20,851 nucleotides of DNA from contig JAJZXP010000012.1 in the NCBI GenBank assembly GCA_021806345.1, positions 1-20,851 on the forward strand. The letters are read 5' to 3'. A program made the translations under genes and the position numbers. Below are positions 1 to 8,420 of this stretch, piece after piece. Below the pieces are notes generated by a model that saw only the letters and a program-made list of their open reading frames with translations, did not search any database and was not told where the DNA came from. The first letter of the stretch is position 1; every line of letters starts with the position of its first letter. Source of the DNA: Thermoplasmata archaeon. GTDB taxonomy: Archaea; Thermoplasmatota; Thermoplasmata; Thermoplasmatales; Thermoplasmataceae.

Positions 1-72
1 GAACTTTATTTCCTTGATGATCCACGGATCCTCCAGACCTAGAAGTCTCCTGAACAGTTCCTCTGAATTCAC
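1..72 (-). CDS. ISL3-type transposase, N-terminal fragment (runs off window)
   Basis: Only the first 24 codons are in the window; the gene continues leftwards past base 1. A GTG start at 72-70 opens a frame reading MNSEELFRRLLGLEDPWIIK and then EIKF. The pattern E-L-F-x-x-L-L-G-L-x-x-P-W followed by an I/V-K-x-I/V stretch is, from memory, the usual beginning of ISL3-family transposases, before their zinc-binding domain and DDE catalytic domain. A TATA-like ATAATAAA lies about 27 nt upstream, within the proposed IS end, which suggests leaderless expression. The family call rests on a short stretch. The rest of the protein would need the three zf-ISL3 cysteine pairs and the DDE residues to confirm it. 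Confidence 0.66.
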   Translation of the reverse strand, partial: MNSEELFRRLLGLEDPWIIKEIKF

Positions 73-126
73 ACAATGTAAATGAATGAAGGTTTATTAT
101 TTACCCCCAAAGAGTTCAAGAGAACC
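1..126 (-). mobile_element. End of an ISL3-like insertion sequence (partial)
   Basis: Besides the transposase start at 1-72, bases 104-126 read outwards on the minus strand as GGTTCTCTTGAACTCTTTGG followed by GGG. An outer end beginning GG-x-TCT, about 54 nt before the transposase start, fits terminal inverted repeats of ISL3 elements as I remember them. I therefore place the element boundary at about 126. The second inverted repeat and the 8-bp target duplication expected for the family lie outside the window and cannot be checked. The methyltransferase gene stops at 189, so the element inserted just past its 3' end. Confidence 0.5.
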
Positions 127-188
127 ATTTGCTTTTACATTACGTCTTATCTCTAATTTCCATTCTCATAAAACCTTTGTAGAAAATT

Positions 189-989
189 TTAAACTTGGCG
201 TTCTGGTTCACTACTTCTCGAATAAAAGATTAATTTTGGATATTGGTTTGCATGAAGGTTGTTTTTCCGTTTCAATATCCTCGATGTAGTTGAAAATCTA
301 TTTAAGAGTTCAAGACGAAAGAAAAACAGTGGATGCGACCTAACGATACTGATTATTGAATTCGTTTGAATGTGTATCTCTTCCTTGTTAAACGCTGTTG
401 ATTTACAGGTAGATATCATCTCCGCCTGTTTACTGTGTATTTCAGCAATCATAAAATTCAATCTGGAAAGAGAATTCTCCATACTTTCAAATGCAAAAAT
501 TTCCGCGTTTTCTATATCCATCTTGATACAGGATGGATAATTACCAGTTTCTCTTATTATTCCATCCACTGTGATTGACAATGCCTGCGCATAACCTTCT
601 TCAGAGATGTGAGTAAGCATTCCATCTCCAGACAGATGGATGTTTACATTGTTATTGTTTAATATGGCTCTATGGTACAGAGTAACATTATTGAGTTTAT
701 TCAATTTCACATTATGATTCAGAACTGAGAAATTTCTGGGATTTGCCTCAACAGCAATAATTCGCCCCTTTTCCCCAACTTTTTTAGCCGCCCATAGTGT
801 GAAGGCCCCAATATTGGCACCTAAATCAAAAACAATATCCCCAGGTTTAATTTTCTCAATAAGCATTTTGTAATCATTTTCAAGAACGACCCCATAGAAA
901 GACGAAATATCCGATGGGGATTGCACCGCTATATCAAACTCTTCACAATCTGGAAAAATTTGCTTCCTAACCTTTATGATGTGCTTCAT
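189..989 (-). CDS. FkbM-family SAM-dependent methyltransferase
   Basis: A 266-residue class I methyltransferase of the FkbM type, a family that commonly O-methylates sugars or small molecules. The SAM-binding motif I is FDLGANIGAFT at about residues 54-64, followed by the acidic motif AVEANP (79-84), the FkbM-like I-K-M-D-I-E-N-A-E (about 155-163) and A-E-I-H-S (182-186). The family usually has a glycine in K-x-D-V/I-E-G, which is N here. The length is normal for the family. The start is ATG with a TATA-like box (TATATATTATATT, 1005-1017) just upstream, so the transcript is probably leaderless and separate from the glycosyltransferase gene behind it. The neighbouring glycosyltransferases suggest it methylates a surface glycan. 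The exact acceptor cannot be read from the sequence. The 3' end lies about 60 bp from an IS boundary but the protein looks complete. Confidence 0.85.
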   Translation of the reverse strand: MKHIIKVRKQIFPDCEEFDIAVQSPSDISSFYGVVLENDYKMLIEKIKPGDIVFDLGANIGAFTLWAAKKVGEKGRIIAVEANPRNFSVLNHNVKLNKLNNVTLYHRAILNNNNVNIHLSGDGMLTHISEEGYAQALSITVDGIIRETGNYPSCIKMDIENAEIFAFESMENSLSRLNFMIAEIHSKQAEMISTCKSTAFNKEEIHIQTNSIISIVRSHPLFFFRLELLNRFSTTSRILKRKNNLHANQYPKLIFYSRSSEPERQV

Positions 990-1004
990 TTGAATTACTG
1001 CCTC

Positions 1005-1017
1005 AATATAATATATA
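1005..1017 (-). promoter_or_regulatory. TATA-like box of the FkbM methyltransferase gene
   Basis: TATATATTATATT on the minus strand, 16-28 nt before the ATG at 989. Position and sequence fit an archaeal TATA box driving a leaderless mRNA. Confidence 0.55.
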
Positions 1018-1121
1018 CTAATTAAAGTTCCTGATACATTGTAGTTGTAAGCTGTATTTGTTCTAAGTGAATATATTTAGAGATTAAGATTTTTTTTCAA
1101 TTTGGAGTTCAGAAAATATAG

Positions 1122-2018
1122 TTATTGATTAATTATGCTGTTTTGGAGGTTCCACACAATTGAACGAATGACGACATTGGCGCCATAATAACTCTTGGAC
1201 CCCATTAGCACTTGCAGTGAAGCTGCTCCAATGAAAAACAAGGTTACGAAAATTCCATGCAGAGTCGAATAATTCTTTCGGATAGACCTAATGGCGTGTC
1301 TTACAAAATAAAAAGCTCTCTCCGACTGTTTGAATCTACCTGTAGTGCCACCACTATAGTGTCTTATCTGAATATTGTTGAAAGCTTTGATTACAAAATT
1401 TTTTAACTTTGCTCGGATAGCGAAGTCCATTTCGTCAAAATTATAGGGTGACATTGCCTCATCAAAACCCCCGACATCATGAAAGACCTTCTTTTTAACC
1501 CCAAAGCAGGCACCATGGATCATATCAACCACATCACTTTCCACGGATGAATTTCTGCAAAATCTAAATATGTAAGGGATATTGTGAAATCTTTTAAGTC
1601 CAAGGCTCTGAATTTCTTCATGAGGTCCATATATAAGTGGGGCTATCAAGTCACATCCCTGTGAAGTGAAATTTATTTCTATTAAGTTAAGGAAATCTTC
1701 TTGAATGAACTCAACATCTGAATCAATGAATAGAATTATGTTGCCAGAACTATTTTTCCAGCAAAGATTCCTGTTGTAGGGCAATGGTTCGCGTTTTTCA
1801 TTTTTTATAGTTTGAACATTAACGTGTTCAAATTTTGAAATTTGCTTGAGGGCCTGTATATCGCAAATGGCCTTGTTGTCTCTGCTAAAGTTATCAATGG
1901 CAATAATATCAACACAGTTCCCCAGGTCTATTTGCGTTAGTGATTTCAGCAGTCTGTTAACCTCAATATTGTTGTCTTGAAAAACAAAGCAGATGCTTAT
2001 TCCTTGCGCTGATTCCAT
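1122..2018 (-). CDS. GT2-family glycosyltransferase
   Basis: A 298-residue GT-A fold glycosyltransferase. The N-terminus shows the nucleotide-binding beta strand ISICFVFQDN (about 7-16) and a second strand VDIIAIDNFS. The metal-binding D-x-D is in FIDSDVEF (D99, D101). The acceptor-side motif GGFDE (183-187) and the catalytic acidic segment D-E-M-D-F (195-199) follow, matching the ED-x-D pattern of rhamnosyltransferase-like GT2 enzymes. A single hydrophobic segment near residues 254-274 (GIFVTLFFIGAASLQVLMG) suggests membrane association. It is divergent from the large membrane protein gene, with 177 bp between the starts. The likely role is transfer of one sugar onto a lipid-linked surface glycan; donor and acceptor are unknown. 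Confidence 0.87.
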   Translation of the reverse strand: MESAQGISICFVFQDNNIEVNRLLKSLTQIDLGNCVDIIAIDNFSRDNKAICDIQALKQISKFEHVNVQTIKNEKREPLPYNRNLCWKNSSGNIILFIDSDVEFIQEDFLNLIEINFTSQGCDLIAPLIYGPHEEIQSLGLKRFHNIPYIFRFCRNSSVESDVVDMIHGACFGVKKKVFHDVGGFDEAMSPYNFDEMDFAIRAKLKNFVIKAFNNIQIRHYSGGTTGRFKQSERAFYFVRHAIRSIRKNYSTLHGIFVTLFFIGAASLQVLMGSKSYYGANVVIRSIVWNLQNSIINQ

Positions 2019-2161
2019 TTGCTCTATTGAATTTCCATCGTCTACAAATTACTTTGTGTGACTTTCGTTTTATCGCATAAGATCTTTGATATAAACCAAG
2101 CAAGGTGAAACCCTCATGGTCATATTACAAAGGATTCCTGCGTTCCGAAATTCACGGAAAA

Positions 2162-2168
2162 TTAAATA
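2162..2168 (+). promoter_or_regulatory. TATA-like box before the 1095-residue membrane protein
   Basis: TTAAATA within AAATTAAATAAG, 28-34 nt upstream of the GTG at 2196. It fits a leaderless or very short-leader archaeal promoter and supports that start. Confidence 0.5.
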
Positions 2169-2195
2169 AGTTCAGTAAGTTTTAGGGTTTTTGCA

Positions 2196-5100
2196 GTGCG
2201 CTTGAAATTATCTGACTTGGTTCTTATTCCAATAGTGGTCTTAGCTGCGTTATTAGTAATTCTTGGAAACATATTTCTTCTGAAAGATCAGCAACTTTCT
2301 CAGACTTATGGGTATGTTGCTTTTCTTTTATTTGCAATTTCCACTATTATCATATTCACGGTACACAAATCGGGTAATAAGAAAATACTCGAAGAAATCT
2401 CTAAATCAGGAGAAAGTGTGAAGTACAGCAACCTAAAATTCTGGTTATTCAATGTAGTTGCCGCGTCATTCTTAATATTGGTTGTGGAAAGAAGCATTAT
2501 TTTCTCTAATTCAATCATACCTAACTTTTTACCGAATTTAGCTGAAATTAGAGCTTCACTTAATCCATTCTCTTTATTTTCCGGTTTCCTGGGCAATGGT
2601 CAGGGATTCATTGTTCAATCTTTCTACATGAATTGGGAGGCATTTCTGCCCTTATCAACTGGTCAGTATGATAAGCTCGCTTTGTTTACTGAGATCTTTT
2701 TCTATTACATGATTGCTGCTGCCGTATCCAGGACGTTTTACCGAGTAATCGGAATAAAGTCTTTGAACGAAACTTTAATTTCTGTTATTTTTGCTTCCCT
2801 ATTCATTTTTAACTTCATCTATTATTCTGCTGGCTACGGTTCATTCATACTTGGCCCCTTGATGATCGCATATGTTGTGATGAAGTATTACGAAGCCATT
2901 AAAACAGAGAATTTCAGGTTCTTCGACGCCCTGCGTGTTGGCCTGGCAATTTCATTCGCCGTATTCGGGGATCCAAGGTCGCTGGTATATTTCGTTCTTA
3001 TACTCATCGGCTTTTCAATTGGATTGATTGTCAAGTATAGGAACCAGTTTTCACCATTCTTCAAATTCTCATTATCATCATTACTCGTAATCATCCCGAT
3101 GTTTGCGGTTGAATACCTCATGGTAAGCTACGTTCCAGTATTCGCCGCCAATGCAGGAAGGGCAGGCGATTACAGTTCGATCGCATTCTTCTCATCCGCC
3201 ACTCAACCGATGTTCATCTGGAACTTTATGGCCAACTGGTGGTCTGGTTTCACCCTTTCTCCCCCATCGCTTCTCAACGTCCCTTCCAGCGGGATTAATG
3301 GTCTAAGCACAATCTATGCAGGCAATGCCATTTTAATTTATCTGCCATCGACTCTCAATTCAATATGGACATTGTCCTTGGGCACCATTTCAATACTGGC
3401 TATCTCTTCGATTTTGCTAATGAGAAATGATCAGAAGAATCCAAAACTATCCCTGCTCTTCCTGCCTTTTCTGGTCATGTTTTCCCTTACACTTGGCACA
3501 AACGTAGGATTCAAACCCTTTGTCGAGTTTGTTGCATTTCTTTCAACTATCCCCGTCATAGGTTCATTCTGGGCCGTGACCGTTTCAACACCGCAATGGA
3601 TCGATCAGTATCTCACACCATTTTTCATAATATTTGCTGCCTATTCATTGCTTCGTGTCTCACAAATTCTCGAGAACACAGAAAACAAAAAGGGTTCCCA
3701 CAGTTATTCTTCTGCATTCAAAAAAATAAAGGCATACAGAAAATATGGTTTTGTTTTCGCGGTTTTATTTCTTTTCCTCTTTGCCAACTGGCAGTTCTTT
3801 GAACAGAACTATGCCCTTGGGCAGGAACTGCCTGGAAATCTGCCTGGCAATCAGGTTTCTTCTACTCCTTCCTTGGTTCCGGTTAATCCGCCACCGGGAT
3901 GGTTGAGTGCATATGATTCTCTTTACAACCCAAACAACCTCTCCTATGCTGTATACACCAATGATGGCGCCCTCATCCCTCTCACATGGGATAATGGATC
4001 AAATTCATTCACGGAACCAGGTATACCACCAAATCCGTCATTCTCCAATCTTTTCAACGAAATAGTCTCATTAAATATGTCGTACCTCATACCATCACTG
4101 CTCTCCACATATGGTGTAAAATACATATTTTTTGACAAGTCGCAACTGAACCCGAACTGGGCAATGTTCTCTGTGCTGGAGTCATCTGGTTTGAACGTGA
4201 TCTCCTCTACCAACAACTACACGATCTTTGAATGCCCAAATGCAACTCAAGTATATCCTGCCTCATTAGCAATTTCATCAGGTTCCTCTTCTGAACTGGG
4301 TTCGATAGAACTAATAGACCTCTTCAACTCAATCGGAATAAGGCCGGTAATTGTTAACCAAAGCGTAAGTTCAATTAACTTTGCCAGTAATAATACAAAT
4401 ACTGCAAGTCCTCAGGGATATTTCCTCGATTCAAATCAAATCTCCTTGTACAGGCCTGTCTTCGGCTTTAATGGTTTTTCAGGCTCCTACAGCGGTACTT
4501 CAAACGCCGATAACTTTCCCATAGGAAATGGATGGAATATTACAAGATTCAATGGACTGTATTATGTGAATTACTCCGTGAATGGCGGCTCTCTATCATT
4601 ACAGAAATACGATAATGGAACTGGAAAATGGCCTCAATCGGTGTACAATCTATACTACGGAAATGGCACTGTTCCAGTAAATGCCGGAGATTCTGTAATT
4701 TTAAATTACAGCTTCACGTATTCTGCTGATTCTTCGTACGGAAACATTGAGTTTTCCGCTCTGCAGAATTCTGTCAATTTGCCGACAGGAGTTCATAATA
4801 AAACGGTGTCAGGAACGCTCAAAATGGGAGTTGGCATACCAAGTTTCACGTACGGGTTTGCTTTAAATAAATACAATGGCTCATTCCAGCTTAAGAATGT
4901 GAATATTTCCTACTCATTCCCCAGGAACGGTATGCTTGACAAAAGCTCATTTGCCCAGACCATTCATGTCAAACCGGATACCAACTACACAATCCTGTAC
5001 ATGGCTGCAAACGGAAATATGTCAGCGTTAATCGGTTCAAGCCATTCGATATCCGATACTAATGGTTCATTATCATACACCGTTTCCGGGTTTCATTACC

Positions 5101-5483
5101 TCGGGTCACTCGCAATCTTTCCGACGAAAATTTTGGACAATATTTCAAATTCCAATCTCAATGTAACATTTTCCCAATACGGATCTGGTATAGAAGGGGA
5201 GTACGCCGGTTCTGGAGGCTATGTAGTGCTATCATATAACTCACAGTATCCATGGATTGTTAGCAAGAACATGCACTATGTCTCAACTAATTCCCTGGGA
5301 CAGGATGTGTATTATGTCAATGGCCCAGGTTCAATCAGTTTCAGCATAAGAAATGTTGAGCACTACATAATTATGGATTGGTCAGCAGCAATCTTTCTTA
5401 ATATTGGTTTACCTTTATCCATTTTTACGAAAGTAGGAAGTTCTTCCAGACCTTTAAAGATAAGGATCAAGATGAAGAAATGA
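2196..5483 (+). CDS. Large multi-pass membrane protein with sequon-rich outer domain, possible GT-C glycosyltransferase
   Basis: A 1095-residue protein starting at GTG. About a dozen hydrophobic helices fill residues 8-530 (for example 8-29, 37-56, 82-103, 161-177, 193-210, 262-279, 290-311, 390-409, 418-434, 472-486, 516-531). A large soluble part follows (about 535-1060) with about twenty N-x-S/T sequons. A last helix lies near 1062-1083 with a basic tail (R-I-K-M-K-K). This topology resembles archaeal GT-C or AftD/YfhO-like membrane proteins that act on lipid-linked sugars at the outer face. I see F-G-D-P-R-S (257-262) as a possible conserved site, but no diagnostic catalytic motif. It is not AglB: there is no WWDYG. 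Its stop overlaps the next glycosyltransferase start by 4 bp, so the two are co-transcribed. The function is inferred mainly from topology and context. Confidence 0.6.
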   Translation: MRLKLSDLVLIPIVVLAALLVILGNIFLLKDQQLSQTYGYVAFLLFAISTIIIFTVHKSGNKKILEEISKSGESVKYSNLKFWLFNVVAASFLILVVERSIIFSNSIIPNFLPNLAEIRASLNPFSLFSGFLGNGQGFIVQSFYMNWEAFLPLSTGQYDKLALFTEIFFYYMIAAAVSRTFYRVIGIKSLNETLISVIFASLFIFNFIYYSAGYGSFILGPLMIAYVVMKYYEAIKTENFRFFDALRVGLAISFAVFGDPRSLVYFVLILIGFSIGLIVKYRNQFSPFFKFSLSSLLVIIPMFAVEYLMVSYVPVFAANAGRAGDYSSIAFFSSATQPMFIWNFMANWWSGFTLSPPSLLNVPSSGINGLSTIYAGNAILIYLPSTLNSIWTLSLGTISILAISSILLMRNDQKNPKLSLLFLPFLVMFSLTLGTNVGFKPFVEFVAFLSTIPVIGSFWAVTVSTPQWIDQYLTPFFIIFAAYSLLRVSQILENTENKKGSHSYSSAFKKIKAYRKYGFVFAVLFLFLFANWQFFEQNYALGQELPGNLPGNQVSSTPSLVPVNPPPGWLSAYDSLYNPNNLSYAVYTNDGALIPLTWDNGSNSFTEPGIPPNPSFSNLFNEIVSLNMSYLIPSLLSTYGVKYIFFDKSQLNPNWAMFSVLESSGLNVISSTNNYTIFECPNATQVYPASLAISSGSSSELGSIELIDLFNSIGIRPVIVNQSVSSINFASNNTNTASPQGYFLDSNQISLYRPVFGFNGFSGSYSGTSNADNFPIGNGWNITRFNGLYYVNYSVNGGSLSLQKYDNGTGKWPQSVYNLYYGNGTVPVNAGDSVILNYSFTYSADSSYGNIEFSALQNSVNLPTGVHNKTVSGTLKMGVGIPSFTYGFALNKYNGSFQLKNVNISYSFPRNGMLDKSSFAQTIHVKPDTNYTILYMAANGNMSALIGSSHSISDTNGSLSYTVSGFHYLGSLAIFPTKILDNISNSNLNVTFSQYGSGIEGEYAGSGGYVVLSYNSQYPWIVSKNMHYVSTNSLGQDVYYVNGPGSISFSIRNVEHYIIMDWSAAIFLNIGLPLSIFTKVGSSSRPLKIRIKMKK

Positions 5484-6649
5484 TGTTCTTGAGCAATAGC
5501 AAGAGGGAAAGCAAGGACCTGGACTTTGTTTTTGTCATGAATGGCATATACATTAAAGGCTCAGGTGGCACAAGGATATTAAATGCTCTGGTATCGGAAT
5601 TAGAAAACCTTGGTTATAAAGTAGGAGTACTCATCTTGGATAGAAAACCTTGGCTAGATTTTTTGGAGCGTGATAAAAAAATATCAAGAAATAAAATTTC
5701 ATTAATGATGTTAAGACTGAACGATACTAGATTGGGCTATTATGTGCTAAATCCAATATTCAAGAAGATAGTGAAAAGTCCAGATGATGGAAAATTACGG
5801 GCTGATAAACTCATCTTTTCAAAGAAACAGTTTTTACATTTTTCAGTGAAATTTCTTATTGCAACCAATTTTATCAATGGGGCTGAGGTTATAAATATGA
5901 GAACTAAAACAACAAAAATTTTATTTTCTCAGATAGATGAAAGCGATCAAATATATGCCGGAAGTTATACAAGAATAGCAATGGAGGTTTACTCTAAATT
6001 CAGGAATAGATTATTCCTGAATCATGAAATGCTCCGTAAGTTCCCAGGTTCTCGAATAACAACAGTGGGAATTAATCATTCCGTTTTTAACATAAAAATT
6101 GATATTGGTGATAGAAAACCAACTAAGGTAGTTTTTATCTTGCGGCCGGGGGAGCAGAAGGATCCATATACTGCAATTGCTGCCATGCGACTGTTACATG
6201 CTCAAGATGAAAATATTGAATTATCTGCGTTTGGAACCCTTCAACCAAATTTGGTTCCTAGTTTCATTAGATATCATTATAGACCAACCAACACGGAGAT
6301 TTCTGAATTGTTGAACCAGAACTCAATTTTTGTGATGACATCTACTGTTGAAGGGACACCCGCACCCCCGTTGGAGGCTATGGCATGTGGGTGTGCAGTC
6401 GTATCAACAGATTGTGCAGGTATTGGTGAATACTTAGAAGATGGTTTCAATGGTCTGTTGGCTCCAATTAAGCAACAGAATGTAATAGCCGAAAAAGTTT
6501 CCCTATTGATTTTTGATTCCAAACTAAGATTATTTATAGCTAAAAATGGCATCGAAACTTCCCATAAATACACTTATAAAAAAATGACTTTAAATTTTAT
6601 TGACGCAATTCGTAATTTTGAAAAAGATGAAGTCCCAAATGACACATAA
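5480..6649 (+). CDS. GT4-type (GT-B fold) glycosyltransferase
   Basis: A 389-residue retaining glycosyltransferase. The N-terminal domain has the glycine-rich acceptor loop GSGGTR at about 27-32. The C-terminal Rossmann domain begins near F-I-L-R-P-G-E-Q-K-D-P-Y and contains VEGTPAPPLEAMACGCAVV, a clean E-x7-E motif that binds the donor nucleotide sugar, followed by G-I-G-E-Y-L-E-D-G-x-N-G-L-L. The start overlaps the stop of the upstream membrane protein (ATGA at 5480-5483). A second in-frame ATG follows at once at 5483, and either may be used. No transmembrane helix is evident, so it probably acts at the cytoplasmic membrane face. The co-operonic membrane protein suggests consecutive steps of one glycan pathway. 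The sugar specificity is unknown. The coding sequence is visibly AT-richer than genes after 8400. Confidence 0.88.
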   Translation: MMFLSNSKRESKDLDFVFVMNGIYIKGSGGTRILNALVSELENLGYKVGVLILDRKPWLDFLERDKKISRNKISLMMLRLNDTRLGYYVLNPIFKKIVKSPDDGKLRADKLIFSKKQFLHFSVKFLIATNFINGAEVINMRTKTTKILFSQIDESDQIYAGSYTRIAMEVYSKFRNRLFLNHEMLRKFPGSRITTVGINHSVFNIKIDIGDRKPTKVVFILRPGEQKDPYTAIAAMRLLHAQDENIELSAFGTLQPNLVPSFIRYHYRPTNTEISELLNQNSIFVMTSTVEGTPAPPLEAMACGCAVVSTDCAGIGEYLEDGFNGLLAPIKQQNVIAEKVSLLIFDSKLRLFIAKNGIETSHKYTYKKMTLNFIDAIRNFEKDEVPNDT

Positions 6650-6760
6650 TGTACTTTCCCTCTAATCGGATATTGGAATTTCATAACATCCTTCCAGGAT
6701 TGAAGCGCCGAACATAGAAATCCCCATGGTAAGTCATTTGATTAAAAACCATCCATATAA

Positions 6761-7735
6761 TTATTTTACAAGACTAATAATTATTTCTGGAATGAAATGG
6801 ATGGCGTTTTTAAAGGTTCGTACAGAAGGCTGACCGAAAATAACGTATCCAATGTCATTCAACTTTGGAATTTTAACACGACCAGTTAGTCTTATTTCAA
6901 GTATATTAGACCATAGTCTCATTCTTGAAGCGATACTCAACTGCTTCCTATGAAGAAGCTTAAGCCCCTTATCTGAATATAAAGAAGAAATCAATATATG
7001 ATCATTATAAAAAATTTCGACCGTGATAGACTTCCTCTTAGAAGATGCCGTTGATAAATTTGCTGTTGACTCGTGTATCCTGTATGAACCTAATTTTTCA
7101 ACAATGAATTTTGCATTACCAGTTGATGTTAGGAAACAAGCGAAGATGAATAAATCTGGTATTAATTGAATCTTTCCACAGATAGACAAGTTATCTATCA
7201 AACAATCCTTTTTACAGACCATTGTACTAGGATTCACAAAGATGGACGCAAGTTTAAAGTAATCTTCAATGGAATCCGCTATGTTAAATGTTTTATCTAT
7301 ATAATTGCTCCTTGGAAAATAATAAAAATCTTCAAAATCTTCATTTGGGAGACTTTCTCCGACCGAGCCTATTAAATTGACGTCATGTTTTAAGAGGGTT
7401 ATTTGATTTCCTTGGTTTAAAACAAAATGGATTTGGGAAAGTTTATTTTTTTCAAACAGGTCATCATCTTCAAGAAATGCAATATACTTGCCTTGTGCTC
7501 TTTCACATCCCAATTTAAGTTTTGGACCAATGAATTTTTCATGTGTGTAAATTGAAATTAGTCTATGCATGTTTACAAACGAATCTACCTGTTCGTCCAT
7601 ATAATCCTTTACCAGTATTATTTCATAATCCTCCTCAAAATCCTGATCCAGGGCTGACTGAAGAGCCTGAATAAGATATTGTTTCCTGCTAGGATCGTGC
7701 GCTGTGACCAAGACGGTAAAGAATGGTTCACTCAT
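6761..7735 (-). CDS. GT2-family glycosyltransferase
   Basis: A 324-residue protein beginning FFTVLVTAHD, the typical first strand of GT2 enzymes, with the second strand YEIILVKD at about 37-44. The D-x-D-type metal site is E-D-D-D at 89-92 inside YIAFLEDDDLF. The middle contains A-S-I-F-V-N-P-S-T-M-V, common in GT2 proteins that test the acceptor. A clear TATA-like AATATAAG lies about 24-31 nt before the ATG, indicating a leaderless transcript of its own. The gene converges on the GT4 gene with a 111-bp gap. The C-terminal 60 residues are basic and could contact the membrane or acceptor lipid. It probably adds one sugar to the same surface glycan. The gene is strongly AT-rich, like the other glycosyltransferases here. 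Confidence 0.86.
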   Translation of the reverse strand: MSEPFFTVLVTAHDPSRKQYLIQALQSALDQDFEEDYEIILVKDYMDEQVDSFVNMHRLISIYTHEKFIGPKLKLGCERAQGKYIAFLEDDDLFEKNKLSQIHFVLNQGNQITLLKHDVNLIGSVGESLPNEDFEDFYYFPRSNYIDKTFNIADSIEDYFKLASIFVNPSTMVCKKDCLIDNLSICGKIQLIPDLFIFACFLTSTGNAKFIVEKLGSYRIHESTANLSTASSKRKSITVEIFYNDHILISSLYSDKGLKLLHRKQLSIASRMRLWSNILEIRLTGRVKIPKLNDIGYVIFGQPSVRTFKNAIHFIPEIIISLVK

Positions 7736-7898
7736 CGCCTTTTATGTATTTTGTTCTTATATTATTTTTCAGTTGAATTGGCACTTGTATTCACTGATCC
7801 AAAAAGAGAAATCAGAAGACAATCTTGGTATCACTTTTTAGGCGGACTATAGACGATGTCACACGTTCTCATGCTATCTTCTGAGTTTATTTAGATGG

Positions 7899-8261
7899 TT
7901 GGGTGGAATTTACAAAATGCGCCGAATCAAACTCGATCTCCAATCAATAGCACTTCTTTTGAAATGTTTGAATGGTGGCAGTTTAGACCATGCAACCTAC
8001 CAGATTCATATAGATATGATACTTGTCTATACATATAGACTCGCTATTGACCAGATACACACTGATTTACCCTACCAAAGTGCCTTTGAGTTACACAGAG
8101 ATTTTAATGTCGCCTGTTTTACTTATTCGGGCCGAGTCGTTTTTATTGATAACAATAATTGCTTCTTAGCCAGAAATCGTAGAGATAATTGTATGAGTTT
8201 GGAGAGTGAAGTAGTACTGATAATAAATATGTGGGCAAAAGATGGTAGATCAGCAATGTAA
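7899..8261 (+). CDS. Doubtful 120-residue hypothetical protein
   Basis: An open frame starting ATG-GGT-GGA and ending TAA, encoding a mixed-composition protein with several Cys and His residues, no signal peptide and no transmembrane helix. I recognise no family. There is no good TATA box 20-35 nt upstream, and the codon pattern does not resemble the neighbouring genes. It is listed because it is the only long open frame in the 685-bp interval. Chance openness is at least as likely as a real gene. Confidence 0.15.
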   Translation: MGGIYKMRRIKLDLQSIALLLKCLNGGSLDHATYQIHIDMILVYTYRLAIDQIHTDLPYQSAFELHRDFNVACFTYSGRVVFIDNNNCFLARNRRDNCMSLESEVVLIINMWAKDGRSAM

Positions 8262-8390
8262 AGACGAGACTCCTCTCTTATTCGACAATATAGGAATGGA
8301 ATTTACCGGTTAATTATACGATAGTGAAATAAACGTTCAATTTCCAATCATTGTATTGGGATTCGTAGGAATATTACGGAAGACACACTA

Positions 8391-8397
8391 TTATAAA
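8391..8397 (+). promoter_or_regulatory. TATA-like box before the GalE-like epimerase gene
   Basis: TTATAAA, 24-30 nt upstream of the TTG at 8421. It supports the TTG start and a leaderless mRNA. Confidence 0.6.
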
Positions 8398-8420
8398 CCT
8401 ATTGTTGATCAGCGAAAGTA

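Larger units (their letters stand above)
7736..8420. other. 685-bp stretch without a convincing gene
   Basis: This interval separates the glycosyltransferase region from the nucleotide-sugar genes. It holds the promoter of the GT2 gene at its left end and the TATA box of the epimerase gene at its right end. One frame, 7899-8261 on the plus strand, is open for 120 codons, but its product has no motif I recognise, an erratic composition and no clear promoter or Shine-Dalgarno. I find no tRNA-like fold or long repeat. It could be a decayed gene, an untranslated RNA or plain spacer. Confidence 0.5.

Noticed and set aside
3236..3247. N-W-W-S-G in the large membrane protein as an STT3/AglB motif
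   Set aside because: The oligosaccharyltransferase motif is W-W-D-Y-G; the D-Y pair is missing and the position in the topology is wrong.
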